64,000 bases of DNA. It comes from Lacticaseibacillus pantheris DSM 15945 = JCM 12539 = NBRC 106106. GTDB lineage: Bacteria > Bacillota > Bacilli > Lactobacillales > Lactobacillaceae. Below the pieces are notes generated by a model. It made no database searches and was not told the DNA's origin. It saw nothing but the letters and a program-made list of their open reading frames with translations. Shown here one piece after another: positions 1-8,284 of the stretch; position 1 is the stretch's first letter, and each line of letters opens with the position of its first letter. The DNA lies in contig NZ_BBAI01000001.1 of NCBI RefSeq assembly GCF_001311175.1, positions 124,001 through 188,000 on the forward strand, written 5' to 3'. Position numbers and translations under genes: made by a program.

Positions 1-93
1 TTTTCGATTGTTTTGAGCGTCCATTAACCGCCCATGGGGTTAATTACCGCCAGTTACGGTTAATCATGGCCACTAAATTTACCGTTACCAACC

Positions 94-1644
94 GTGACCG
101 CAGTACCAATGCGGCTCGACGGGGGCAAAAAAAATCCCGGTCAACATCCGCTGCGCGCCGCCTTCATCATTAATTTGATTGTGGGTCTGTTCTTTGCGGT
201 GTTGCTATACTCACCGGTACCGATGTTGTTGAGTACCGTGGTGTTCATGACGACGTTATTCGTGCTGATTTTCCTGATGATGTTGACGAACTATTCCGGA
301 ATTATGCTTGATCCGCGTGACCGGACGCTCTTTGCCGCCCGGGGCGTAGATTTGAAGACCATCAGCGTTGCTCGCATTTTGGTTGTCGGGTATTACTTGA
401 CGATGAATGTCGTGGCGTTGGGCATTCCGGCCGCGGTATCTGTGTTCATCAAAGCGGGGCCGCTAGTCTGCATCGGCTTGATGGTGGGTACGGTAGGTCT
501 GGGCCTGTTTGCCTTGTTGTTGGCACTCTTTGTGTACTTGTTGGTGCTACGATTCTTTGATGGTGAACGGCTCAAGAACGTACTTAACTTCGTGCAAATT
601 GCGATGGTCATCGGTATTTACGCACTGGGGCAGATTGTTCCACGGCTGGATGCCACTACCTACGCAGGTTTTGCGCACGTTAACGATTGGGTGTACGCCC
701 TGATTGTGCCGGCGTGGTTTGCCGGACCCACGATCCTTTTGTCCGGGCACGAGTTAGCCGTTGCGGGGGTGCTGACGTTGTTGGCGGTTGTCAGTACGTC
801 CGCGCTATTCGTTGTTTACCGTAGCAAAGCAGCCGACTTTGAACGTTACCTAGCCAAGCTGGAAACTGCGAGTGACCAGCCACGCAAAGACGGTTGGTAT
901 ATGCGCCTGACCGGGAGCTTGTTTACACGTTCGCGTGAAGAACGAAGCTACTTTGAATTTAGTTGGAAGGTGTTACGGAATCAGCGTGATTTTAAACTCC
1001 GAGTTTACCCCATGTTTGCGTACATGATTATTATTGTGGTGGCCATGTTCATGGGCTTTGGTCAGAACCACAACGTTGACTGGTTGAGCGTTCTACGGCG
1101 CGGAGTAGGTTACGGGCCGCTGGTATTGAACGTTGCGATGGGTACGGCGGTATTTAACCTGGCGTTTTCCGATCAACCACAGGCAATGCGCTTATTCCAG
1201 CGAGTACCGCTCCGCCACGACGGGTTGCTATTGCTAGCTACGCTCAAGGTTCTTTGCGCCAGGATGTTTTTGCCGTTCATGTTGCTATTCTGCGTAGTGG
1301 CGGCACTACTTGGCGGGCTATTAGGCCTGGCGACCGGCGTTGCCACCAGTATCATGAGCTACGCAATACTGCTGGTAATTGGGCGGACCATGTCAGGAAA
1401 GGTGCTACCGTTTGCACGCGAGTTTGATGCGCGTAACCAAACGGGCGGTATGGCGGCGGGCTTTCTGGGTGTTGGCCTAATGATTGTGGATGCCATTGTG
1501 GTGGTTGTCGGTGTGATACTGAACGGTTGGGTGGCCCCGCTTGTCGTTGGGGTCCTGGGAGTGATTGCGGCCGTGTCCATGGCCGCCAGTGTGAAGTTGG
1601 GCGTCCACTTTGACGTCCGTGCCGTTGATAACAGCGATCACTAA
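94..1644 (+). CDS. ABC-2 type multi-spanning exporter permease, 5' end frame-broken
   Basis: Very hydrophobic 516-residue protein with roughly ten to twelve membrane segments and a charged central loop near residues 245-310 (KAADFERYLAKLE, SREERSYFEF). It resembles the large ABC-2 permeases that pair with an ATPase encoded just upstream; that ATPase would lie outside the window. The GTG at 94 is probably not the true start. An open frame from the window edge through ATG 66 reads VNYRQLRLIMATKF and joins the hydrophobic part if the run of eight A at about 126-133 is one base shorter. A GGGG run near 36 may hide a second indel at an ATG at 34. Family assignment is inference from topology; substrate unknown. 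Confidence 0.6.
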   Translation: MTAVPMRLDGGKKNPGQHPLRAAFIINLIVGLFFAVLLYSPVPMLLSTVVFMTTLFVLIFLMMLTNYSGIMLDPRDRTLFAARGVDLKTISVARILVVGYYLTMNVVALGIPAAVSVFIKAGPLVCIGLMVGTVGLGLFALLLALFVYLLVLRFFDGERLKNVLNFVQIAMVIGIYALGQIVPRLDATTYAGFAHVNDWVYALIVPAWFAGPTILLSGHELAVAGVLTLLAVVSTSALFVVYRSKAADFERYLAKLETASDQPRKDGWYMRLTGSLFTRSREERSYFEFSWKVLRNQRDFKLRVYPMFAYMIIIVVAMFMGFGQNHNVDWLSVLRRGVGYGPLVLNVAMGTAVFNLAFSDQPQAMRLFQRVPLRHDGLLLLATLKVLCARMFLPFMLLFCVVAALLGGLLGLATGVATSIMSYAILLVIGRTMSGKVLPFAREFDARNQTGGMAAGFLGVGLMIVDAIVVVVGVILNGWVAPLVVGVLGVIAAVSMAASVKLGVHFDVRAVDNSDH

Positions 1645-1675
1645 TTGGCTTTGATTAACAAAATATGTATTGCAA

Positions 1676-1700
1676 GGGAGCTGAATGGGCTCCTTTTTTT
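1676..1700 (+). terminator. Rho-independent terminator after the ABC permease
   Basis: GGAGC stem, short loop, GCTCC, then seven T. It lies about 30 bases after the permease stop. Confidence 0.75.
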
Positions 1701-1725
1701 GCTGTGTTTCATCTTGGCGGATTGT

Positions 1726-1864
1726 GTTGGAGTCGCGGTAGCCCGGTACGGGCATGAGCGTGAGGTACGTAGCTTCGGTCGCAGAAACCACCCGTGCAAC
1801 CGGAGCCGCTAGGGCACCAAGGTCAGCCAACGTCCATCCCGACCAACTGCCCGTACGCTCCAAC
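1726..1864. repeat. Imperfect inverted repeat in an otherwise empty intergenic region
   Basis: The outer arms GTTGGAG (1726) and CTCCAAC (1858), and the next arms GTACGGGCA (1746) and TGCCCGTAC (1848), are complementary, so the 139-base stretch can fold on itself. The middle contains GCTAGGGC, also present in the longer inverted repeat near 5.9 kb. No convincing gene lies between 1701 and 2334; the rest of that gap holds a promoter and operator repeats. Confidence 0.45.
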
Positions 1865-2010
1865 CGAACTCAGTCATGTTTTGTCGCCGATGTTGGGGAT
1901 GAATGCCTTACATTGGGGATGCAGAGGCACTTTATTGAAATAACAGCACAATATTTTTTTATTGGTTAAAAATGAGTTATTGGTGAGTTGGCAGGTCAGC
2001 ACTGCATCCG

Positions 2011-2157
2011 TGGTCTATACACATTTGATACAGTTATCGGTGGGCTGATTGTATTACGCGGATACCCATTGAAACCCGTAGTTAGGAGAAAGTACCAAGT
2101 TGACAGACTTTATGAAAGCGCTATTATCGGTATGTACCAATACGGTATAGACCAATA
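2011..2157 (+). promoter_or_regulatory. Promoter and HutC/GntR-like operator repeats for the EIIC-mupG operon
   Basis: A promoter is visible as TTGACA (2100-2105), 16 bases, TATTAT (2122-2127). The spacer and -10 overlap a cre-like sequence, TGAAAGCGCTATTA (2113-2126), two mismatches from consensus. Directly after come two tandem 15-base copies, CGGTATGTACCAATA (2128) and CGGTATAGACCAATA (2143). A third, inverted copy, TGGTCTATAC, lies at 2011. TGGTCTAKACCA-type sites are typical of HutC-subfamily GntR regulators such as NagR. No such regulator gene is in the window. Confidence 0.55.
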
Positions 2158-2333
2158 ATGCGCGTAGGGAGGCGTCATGGGTAGCGTGTGGTCAACCGGA
2201 TTGGGTGCGCAGTTGATTCATTATTCGCGTGCCACTCGTGGGACGCAGTAGAGATTTTGTAGGCAATTCTATTCGCGGTGCTGCGTACACATTCTGTACG
2301 CGACCCGTACAAGGAGAAAGTGGGCTTGTTGTT

Positions 2334-3698
2334 ATGAATTCGTTTATTAATTGGTTGAATAAGCATATTGTGCCCATCGCGGCGAAGATTGGCTCGGTGC
2401 GGTGGCTGGTGGCCTTGCGTGACGCATTTATCGCCATCATGCCTGCCACGATGGCCGGGTCCGTTGCGTCCGTGCTGAACGCGTTGGTGCGTGACATTCC
2501 TACCCGGTTCGGTTGGACCGGGTTTGTGAACTCCATGCAGTGGCTGATTGGCATTAATGCGCAGGTGTGGACCGGTTCTCTGGCCGTCCTGGGGTTAATC
2601 TTCGCCTTTGCGTTTGGTTACCAATTGGCCGTGCAGTACAAAGTGGAACCAATCACCGGTGGGATTGTCACACTCGGGACTTTCCTGATGTGCCTGCCAC
2701 AAAGCTACACCCTGACGCTGACCAAGGCGCTGTCTGCTGCTGATGCCAAGACACTGACCGCCGCTGGGGCAGCCGTTGCGGGTAAGACCGTATCCGGCTG
2801 GGGCTTCTTTAACTTTAACGCGTACTTCGGTTCCGCCGGTTTCTTTACCGTCATGATTATGGGCGGTATCGCGGCGACCATCTACATCTGGCTGGTGAAG
2901 AAGCACATCACCATCACGATGCCAGACTCCGTGCCACCGGCTATTGCCAACGCCTTTACCGGGATTATTCCCGCTAGTGCGGCACTGTACGTTACCGGGA
3001 TTATTACGTACCTGTTTACAAAGTTGGGTACGACAACCGTGATTGAATGGATTTCCAAGATTATTCAGGAACCATTACTGAACCTGTCCCAAGGTTATGG
3101 CGCCGTTCTGATTTTGACGATTTTGGTTCAGGTGTTCTGGTTCTTCGGTATCCACGGCACCAACGTTTTGGGACCGGTGCTTGATGGTATTTGGCTGACC
3201 GCACAATTGAGCAACATGGCGGCTTACAATGCCGGCAAGGCGCTACCATACGTCTGGACCCGCAACGCCTTTGATTTGTACGCTTGGATCGGTGGCGCTG
3301 GTAGTACGTTGTTACTGCTGATTGCTATCCTGATGTTCTCCAAGCGTGATGACCAGCGGGCTGTTGCCAAGATGGCGATTGCTCCAGGATTCTTTAACGT
3401 TAATGAACCCGTGATGTTTGGTCTGCCAATCGTTTTGGACCCCATTTACTTTATTCCGTTCCTGCTGGCCCCGGTGGTGATGGTGACCATCGCTTACTTC
3501 GTGATGCAGCTCGGATGGGTCAGCCCGATTAAGACGCAGATTGTATGGTCAATGCCACCAATCATGAACGCGTTAGTGGGGACACTCGACTGGCGTGCAC
3601 CAATTTTGCAAGTATTTAACATGTGCGTTGGGTTCCTGATTTACCTGCCGTTTGTAAAGGCGGCCAACCGCATGAAGCCAGAAGCAGTCATTGATTAG
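2334..3698 (+). CDS. PTS sugar transporter EIIC, lactose/cellobiose family
   Basis: Membrane channel subunit of a phosphotransferase system, 454 residues, the normal length for the cellobiose-type EIIC family. It starts MNSFINWLNKHIVPIAAKIG and carries the family signature region around FFGIHGTNVLGPVLDGIW and the conserved PGFFNVNEPVMFGLPIVLDP. ATG 2334 is chosen because it matches the family N terminus; AAGGAG lies 17 bases upstream, farther than usual, and the reading frame open before it has no family similarity. No EIIA or EIIB is beside it, so it must share these with another system. The neighbours DUF3284 and MupG suggest an amino-sugar or muropeptide-derived substrate; the sugar is inferred, not shown. 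Confidence 0.9.
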   Translation: MNSFINWLNKHIVPIAAKIGSVRWLVALRDAFIAIMPATMAGSVASVLNALVRDIPTRFGWTGFVNSMQWLIGINAQVWTGSLAVLGLIFAFAFGYQLAVQYKVEPITGGIVTLGTFLMCLPQSYTLTLTKALSAADAKTLTAAGAAVAGKTVSGWGFFNFNAYFGSAGFFTVMIMGGIAATIYIWLVKKHITITMPDSVPPAIANAFTGIIPASAALYVTGIITYLFTKLGTTTVIEWISKIIQEPLLNLSQGYGAVLILTILVQVFWFFGIHGTNVLGPVLDGIWLTAQLSNMAAYNAGKALPYVWTRNAFDLYAWIGGAGSTLLLLIAILMFSKRDDQRAVAKMAIAPGFFNVNEPVMFGLPIVLDPIYFIPFLLAPVVMVTIAYFVMQLGWVSPIKTQIVWSMPPIMNALVGTLDWRAPILQVFNMCVGFLIYLPFVKAANRMKPEAVID

Positions 3699-3710
3699 GA
3701 GGACCACATA

Positions 3711-3920
3711 ATGGGTAACGGAAAGAAGAGCAGTTTAGTCGGTATCAACGTTGGTTTGATCATGATTATGGCCAGTCAGATGCTACCCAGTGGCCCCCGC
3801 ATCTTTGGGTTAATCCTGGGTGTGATTGCGACGGGCATCAGTACCCGCAACTATATTCGCCTCAGCAAAGTGACGGCTAAGCGTGCCGGGCAGAGCAAAA
3901 CTGCGCGCGTAACCAAGTAA
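3711..3920 (+). CDS. Small membrane protein of the EIIC-mupG operon
   Basis: 69 residues: short basic start (MGNGKKSS), one or two hydrophobic segments at about residues 10-43, then a strongly basic tail (KVTAKRAGQSKTARVTK). It begins 12 bases after the EIIC stop with GGAGG in front, so it is co-transcribed and well translated. I do not recognise a function. Its position between EIIC and DUF3284 suggests an accessory to the transporter. Confidence 0.7.
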   Translation: MGNGKKSSLVGINVGLIMIMASQMLPSGPRIFGLILGVIATGISTRNYIRLSKVTAKRAGQSKTARVTK

Positions 3921-3932
3921 GGGGGAGCACGA

Positions 3933-4367
3933 ATGGAACTTGAATTGAAACTCGGCGTACCCGCTAAATATTTCTTTAACCGGCTGATTGAATCGGTACT
4001 GTACGACGTTGAGACGCAGACCGGTAAGCGGCCCCAGCCGCAGCATTTGGCGGGCTTTACCTACCGTAAGAAGCTGGGCAACGGCGCGGTCGGGCGTCTG
4101 GAAGTCACGGAGTACCGGCAGGATCATGCGTACGCGTACCGCTTACGTACTGGACGTAATCAGTACCGAGTCTCGTACCAGCTTGATGATGCCGATGCTG
4201 GCACCGCGGTGTTACACTACACTGAGGACGTGTCGGGCAGTAGCCAGCGGATTGATGCCAACAATCGGCTTATGATGACTTGTTTAGGCTGGTTGCGCAA
4301 ACGGCGGTTTAAAAAGATGGCGAAGCAGATCGAGAGCTCGTATGAGGAGCAGGCGAGGGTGAACTAA
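3933..4367 (+). CDS. DUF3284 domain protein
   Basis: 144 residues matching the DUF3284 family, small cytoplasmic proteins found next to cellobiose-type PTS genes. Visible traits are the MELELKLGVPAKYFFNRLIES start, a central FTYRKKLGNGAVGRLEVTEY strand region and a C-terminal LRKRRFKKMAKQIE helix. It resembles START-like folds in outline, but the biochemical role is unknown. A GGGGGAG ribosome site precedes it, 12 bases after the previous gene, so it belongs to the same operon. Confidence 0.8.
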   Translation: MELELKLGVPAKYFFNRLIESVLYDVETQTGKRPQPQHLAGFTYRKKLGNGAVGRLEVTEYRQDHAYAYRLRTGRNQYRVSYQLDDADAGTAVLHYTEDVSGSSQRIDANNRLMMTCLGWLRKRRFKKMAKQIESSYEEQARVN

Positions 4368-4504
4368 GGACACAGAGCGGAGCCATGCGGTTAGAAGGCA
4401 GAGTGTAAGTGGTTCAACCTAGCAGGCGGGCTTTGCCTGGTGGGTTGGACTGCTTACATGTAGGTTTATGCCATGAGCAGCTCGACTAGGACACAGAGCG
4501 GAGC
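4367..4504. repeat. 17-base direct repeats flanking a long hairpin before mupG
   Basis: AGGACACAGAGCGGAGC occurs twice, at 4367-4383 and 4488-4504. Between them a hairpin at 4405-4457 pairs GTAAG with CTTAC and GTTCAACC with GGTTGGAC. The element has no T-run and lies inside the operon, just ahead of the mupG ribosome site. It could be a processing or stability element; I do not know this motif. Confidence 0.55.
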
Positions 4505-4534
4505 ATCTCGACAATCAAAGGAAGGTTGGGTATC

Positions 4535-5686
4535 ATGCGGCAATTAGGTATTGCAGTGTATCCAGACCACAGCAGTCTGGACGAAATTAAGGAGTACTTG
4601 CAACAGGCGCACCAGGTGGGTTACACCCGGATCTTTACATCGTTGCTCCAGTTAGCGGGCAATGATGGCGAAGACAACTTGGTTAAGTTTCGCGCCATGA
4701 TTGCGGCGGCCAACGAGCTGGGTTTCCAGACCATCGTGGACATCAACCCCACGTTGTTTAAGGAGTTGGGCGTTAGCTACGACCACTTAGACTTCTTCCA
4801 CGAATTAGGTGTATGGGGATTCCGGCTGGATGAAGGGTTTACGGGCAAAGAAGAAGCCCAAATGACCCGCAATCCGTTTGGTCTGAAGGTGGAAATCAAC
4901 ATGAGCGCCGGGACGAATTACCTGGAGAGCATCATGAGTTACCACCCGGATACCGATAACTTGCTGGGTTGCCATAACTTTTACCCCCAGGCGTTCACAG
5001 GACTGAGTGATGAATACTTTGATCAGTATTCACGGCCGTACCGGCAACACAACTTACACACGGCTGCGTTTGTGAGCGCGCCGAGTGCCCAGTTGGGTCC
5101 CTGGCCGGTGAGTGAGGGGCTGCCAACGATGGAAAGCGACCGCAACCGGCCGATTGCCACGCAGGTGCAGCACTTACTGCTGACGGGGATGGTGGACGAC
5201 GTGATTATCGGGAACGCCTTTGCTAGCGTTGACGAACTCAAAGCCGCGGCGGCGAGTTTCTACGCACCCGTTCCCCAACTCACGGTAGACCTAATCCCGG
5301 ACGCGACGGAGACCGAGCGGGCCATCGTACTCGATGGTATTGATGGACAGCACCTGTACCGCGGGGATGCGTCAGCCTACTTGTTACGCTCCACGCTAAC
5401 GCGGATTAAGTACGGCAAAGTCGCCATCCCGGCGCGGCCGGTTACGGGTGACTTTCACCGTGGTGACGTGATTGTGGTTAATGACGGCTATGCGCGTTAC
5501 AAAGGTGAGATGCAGATTGCGCTGACTGATTTTCCTAATGATGGCCGACGGAACGTGGTTGGCCGGATTACGAATGCCGATTTACCCTTGCTGGCGGGCA
5601 TTAAGCGTGGATGGCGTTCCGCCTTGTCACGGCTGGCGCCTAACCGGCCAAACGGTACTAAGCGGTGTGGGTGCTTGCAGCGGTAG
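4535..5686 (+). CDS. mupG: MupG-type 6-phospho-N-acetylmuramidase (DUF871)
   Basis: 383 residues of the DUF871/MupG family: an N-terminal TIM barrel (QLGIAVYPDHSSLDEIKEYL, DINPTLFKELGV, GFRLDEGF, CHNFYPQAFTGL) and a smaller C-terminal beta domain after about residue 250. Characterised members split MurNAc-6-phosphate-GlcNAc taken up by a PTS during cell-wall recycling. ATG 4535 is preferred over TTG 4526 because AAAGGAAGG ends nine bases before it. The last 25 residues (LAPNRPNGTKRCGCLQR) are unusual for the family and may reflect a late frame break. Family assignment is firm; the exact substrate is inferred. Confidence 0.85.
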   Translation: MRQLGIAVYPDHSSLDEIKEYLQQAHQVGYTRIFTSLLQLAGNDGEDNLVKFRAMIAAANELGFQTIVDINPTLFKELGVSYDHLDFFHELGVWGFRLDEGFTGKEEAQMTRNPFGLKVEINMSAGTNYLESIMSYHPDTDNLLGCHNFYPQAFTGLSDEYFDQYSRPYRQHNLHTAAFVSAPSAQLGPWPVSEGLPTMESDRNRPIATQVQHLLLTGMVDDVIIGNAFASVDELKAAAASFYAPVPQLTVDLIPDATETERAIVLDGIDGQHLYRGDASAYLLRSTLTRIKYGKVAIPARPVTGDFHRGDVIVVNDGYARYKGEMQIALTDFPNDGRRNVVGRITNADLPLLAGIKRGWRSALSRLAPNRPNGTKRCGCLQR

Positions 5687-5775
5687 GCACACCGTAGTTT
5701 TACACCCCAGAATATTTGGTCACGTGGCGCGTACCGTACTGGTGCCCGCGCGGTCAAGAAAGAAAACAGCATGGT

Positions 5776-5816
5776 TGAAGGGTCCGCCTTAATTGGCGTT
5801 GCCCTTCATTTTTTTT
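5776..5816 (+). terminator. Terminator of the EIIC-mupG operon
   Basis: TGAAGGG pairs with CCCTTCA, with an inner GCC/GGC pair, and is followed by eight T. Its T-run merges into the first flanking repeat of the element described next. Confidence 0.75.
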
Positions 5817-6265
5817 GGCGACAAAAGTGGGCCTCGTGGCGGTTATGGCCGGTACGGGGGCCGTGGGGTACTGCGACTTTGTGGACCGCTCCACGGTGAC
5901 CGCTGCTAGGGCGAAACCTTCAACCGCAAAACCGCGGTTTCCGGTGCGACTTAGAGACTGGCTGCCAAGTGCGGGCAGCCAGTCTCTAAGTTCGTCGCGC
6001 AGTACGTCACTGCGTTCCTACTGCGGCAAGCCCCAAACAGCGGTCACCGTTCCGGGTCCAGTCGTCTCCGCACCCCACGGCCCCCGCACCGGCCAGAACC
6101 ACAGTCGCGCATATTGGTTAATTGTCATTCGCACACCAGCACGCCTAGTGATGGATGTCAACAACACAAGAAAACATACAATGGCGGGTCTGGGTAACTA
6201 CTTGTAGATATACACATATTTGTTAAGCGATACGGAGAGTGAGTTATTTTGGTGACAAAAGTGGG
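5813..6265. repeat. Long imperfect inverted repeat flanked by 19-base direct repeats
   Basis: TTTTGGYGACAAAAGTGGG occurs at 5813-5831 and again at 6247-6265. Between them lies a palindrome of about 248 bases. Its 23-base outer arms (5847-5869 and 6072-6094) have one mismatch. Middle arms share CGGTGACCGCTG, and a perfect 17-base central stem occupies 5950-5966 and 5974-5990 with a 7-base loop. No protein of recognisable type is encoded. It resembles a MITE or another non-autonomous hairpin element, but it could also be a large structured RNA. It sits directly upstream of the tRNA-Lys promoter. Confidence 0.6.
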
Positions 6266-6334
6266 TGCAACCCTTGATTGGTATGCAGGATAATGATAAT
6301 ATATTTAAGTCGTGAACACGACGTACAGCAATAT

Positions 6335-6407
6335 GGGTGGTTAGCTCAGCTGGCAGAGCAACGGACTCTTAATCCGTGGGTCCAGGGTTCGATCCCCTGA
6401 CCACCCA
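6335..6407 (+). tRNA. tRNA-Lys (anticodon CTT), copy 1
   Basis: A complete cloverleaf of 73 bases: acceptor GGGTGGT/ACCACCC, D stem GCTC/GAGC, anticodon stem ACGGA/TCCGT with loop CTCTTAA, T stem CAGGG/CCCTG with loop TTCGATC, discriminator A and no encoded CCA. The promoter is TTGATT (6274), 17 bases, TAATAT (6297). An identical tRNA lies at 16396. Confidence 0.97.
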
Positions 6408-6415
6408 GAATCGTA

Positions 6416-6447
6416 ACCGGTATCCCGAGGGGATGCCGGTTTTTTTT
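6416..6447 (+). terminator. Terminator after tRNA-Lys copy 1
   Basis: ACCGGTATCCC, a four-base loop, GGATGCCGGT and a run of T directly after the tRNA. Confidence 0.85.
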
Positions 6448-6477
6448 ATCACCATTAAAGTTTGCTAGGGGGTCCCA

Positions 6478-6807
6478 ATGAAGAAACGACTACGCTACAA
6501 AACGCACCGCCTGCTATACCGTGACTTTCGTGACGTCACGCGTCCATCTACCGGTACGGAGGTACTAGCCAGTGGTCGTGCTCAATTGGGTGGCAATAAT
6601 AATGTGGCAAGTACAACACAACCGCAGTCTCGCGCTACCGGGGGCATTGCTCAGGTTGCGCCTACATCACAGATGCAATTATCCATGTATGTGAGTCCCG
6701 TAATTGGCTTTCGCGTGGGCCCACACACGTACTTCCTGGACGCACAGACCCCGATAGAGCTGAGAACGCGCTACATGGCGATGGCACGCCGGCTGCGTCG
6801 CGACTAA
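6478..6807 (+). CDS. Hypothetical protein
   Basis: 109 residues, not recognised. It starts with a strongly basic segment (MKKRLRYKTHRLLYRDFRD), has a Gln/Asn/Ser/Thr-rich middle (residues 35-65) and ends basic (MAMARRLRRD). There is no signal peptide or membrane segment. AGGGGGT lies in front of the ATG. It is on the same strand as the EAL gene with a gap of 157 bases, so a shared function is possible but not shown. Confidence 0.5.
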   Translation: MKKRLRYKTHRLLYRDFRDVTRPSTGTEVLASGRAQLGGNNNVASTTQPQSRATGGIAQVAPTSQMQLSMYVSPVIGFRVGPHTYFLDAQTPIELRTRYMAMARRLRRD

Positions 6808-6964
6808 TCTGGGGGTGGCGCCACAGACCGTCTAGTTAGCGGCGATAACCACTTTGCCGTTTACTAAATGGTGCAAGCCCGGTAAAATTGGGTTAGTTGC
6901 ACGTAACGCGGTGGTTACCCCTGGTCAATCCCGTCCGACGTGGGTGTGACGTGGAGGTCGCCTG

Positions 6965-7645
6965 ATGTTTCGTTACTTTGTCCAGCCGCAAATCAGCAAG
7001 TTTAACGTTGCGGTCACTGGCTATGAGCTGTTTATGAAGGAATACACTACCGATGGTTGGCGCCCACCGGCAGACTTTAGTCGTATTCCGGCCCGTATTA
7101 TCGCGGATGAGCTACTCAAAGTCGCTGACCGACTGTCGTTGAAAATGAACTATGTCGCGGTTAACTTGAACCGCGAACAGTTAGTCAAGCCGCAGATTGG
7201 GGCCGCGATTGTCGCCGTGCAGAACCAGGTGCGGCCGTTGCGCATTATTGTGGAAGTCACCGAGGATCGGTCGGCGACCCAGATACCAGTTTCAGCCGTC
7301 CAACGCGTCTTTAAGCAGTTTTATGACCGCGGCATTGATATTAGTCTGGATGACGTTGATTGCGGTGAGAACACGGCAACAACCGCGATACCGTTGTTGC
7401 CGTTTGCGCGGGAGATTAAGTTTGCCCTACAGAATTTTGATCAGGGATTAACCAATCCTGTGGTCCGTCAGCGTATTAAGTACTGGGCGGAGGTCGCAAA
7501 GCAGCACCACCTCCGCTTTGTACTGGAGGGCATTGAGGATCAACAAGACGATACTATTGCCGACCAGCTTGGGGTCGAGTACCGCCAGGGCTATTACTAT
7601 GGGCGGCCACACCTGCTGAAGATTAGACCTAGCGACCCGGAATAG
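6965..7645 (+). CDS. Stand-alone EAL-domain protein
   Basis: 226 residues formed almost entirely by an EAL domain (cyclic-di-GMP phosphodiesterase family). The name motif is changed to ELF (GYELFMKEY), but the Glu is kept. The other catalytic or metal positions seem present: Asn in VAVNLNREQ, Glu in VEVTED, the Asp pair in DDVDCGEN, Lys in REIKF, Glu in LEGIED and the QGYYYGRP end. It has no sensor or GGDEF domain and no membrane segment. ATG 6965 follows GGAGG. It may be an active phosphodiesterase or a degenerate binding protein; the sequence alone does not decide. Confidence 0.8.
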   Translation: MFRYFVQPQISKFNVAVTGYELFMKEYTTDGWRPPADFSRIPARIIADELLKVADRLSLKMNYVAVNLNREQLVKPQIGAAIVAVQNQVRPLRIIVEVTEDRSATQIPVSAVQRVFKQFYDRGIDISLDDVDCGENTATTAIPLLPFAREIKFALQNFDQGLTNPVVRQRIKYWAEVAKQHHLRFVLEGIEDQQDDTIADQLGVEYRQGYYYGRPHLLKIRPSDPE

Positions 7646-7655
7646 GTAATGAGAA

Positions 7656-7687
7656 GGGGATCATACCGCGTTGGTATGGTCCCCTTT
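7656..7687. terminator. Bidirectional terminator between the EAL gene and niaR
   Basis: GGGGATCATACC and GGTATGGTCCCC form a 12-pair hairpin, with T-rich or A-rich sequence on both sides, between convergent genes. Confidence 0.8.
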
Positions 7688-7691
7688 GCAT

Positions 7692-8198
7692 TTACTCGTA
7701 TAAGTAGCCCGCTTCCCGCAGTGAGGCCCGAATCGCCTCCAGCTGCTCCTCGTCTTGGTACAGGATGGTGTGGGTGTGGATGCCGCTAGTCAGTTCGGAC
7801 AGGAGGTGGCCCTTTTGCGCGGCCATCTTAGCGACGAATAGTTTAATGTCACCCGGCGTGCTGATATTGAGTTCACCGCGCAGAACGCCGTACAGCGGGT
7901 GGTCGACGATAACGTCCCGGACGATCCCGCCGAGGGCAACGATGCGACCCATCTCGTCGGCCGTGTCGGCAGGTAGGTGGCGGCAAACTAGCAGTACCTC
8001 ATTGGCGTCCACGTGGTTGTACTGGTAGCCAGCGGGCGTGGCAATGATGTCTTCGCCGCGGGCGCGTAGTAAAGCCACATCCCCAACGATGGTTTGGCGG
8101 CTAACACCCATGCGGCGGGCGATCTGGGTGGCACTAATGGGCTCGCTCGCGTTACTGATGAGCCCCTGAATGAAGGTACGACGGTCCGTTTTATTCAT
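7692..8198 (-). CDS. niaR: NiaR niacin-responsive repressor
   Basis: 168 residues: an N-terminal winged helix-turn-helix (ATQIARRMGVSRQTIVGDVALLR) followed by a 3H domain named for three conserved His, visible in DHPLYG, QKGHLL and GIHTHTI. NiaR proteins bind nicotinic acid and repress niacin uptake or salvage genes. It is divergent from pncB, and a 14-base palindrome of the NiaR type lies in the pncB leader. Start ATG 8198 follows GGAGGAAATTAATC. Length and domain order are those of the family. Confidence 0.92.
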   Translation of the reverse strand: MNKTDRRTFIQGLISNASEPISATQIARRMGVSRQTIVGDVALLRARGEDIIATPAGYQYNHVDANEVLLVCRHLPADTADEMGRIVALGGIVRDVIVDHPLYGVLRGELNISTPGDIKLFVAKMAAQKGHLLSELTSGIHTHTILYQDEEQLEAIRASLREAGYLYE

Positions 8199-8284
8199 GA
8201 TTAATTTCCTCCGTGCGTGCTTAATAGCAACGCAAATATTGTTTTTGTATGTAGGTATACGTAACGATGCCTAACAATTAGTGG

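Noticed and set aside
5815-6207. 130-codon ORF across the long inverted repeat
   Set aside because: It is open only because the palindrome is GC-rich; no ribosome site and no protein-like composition.
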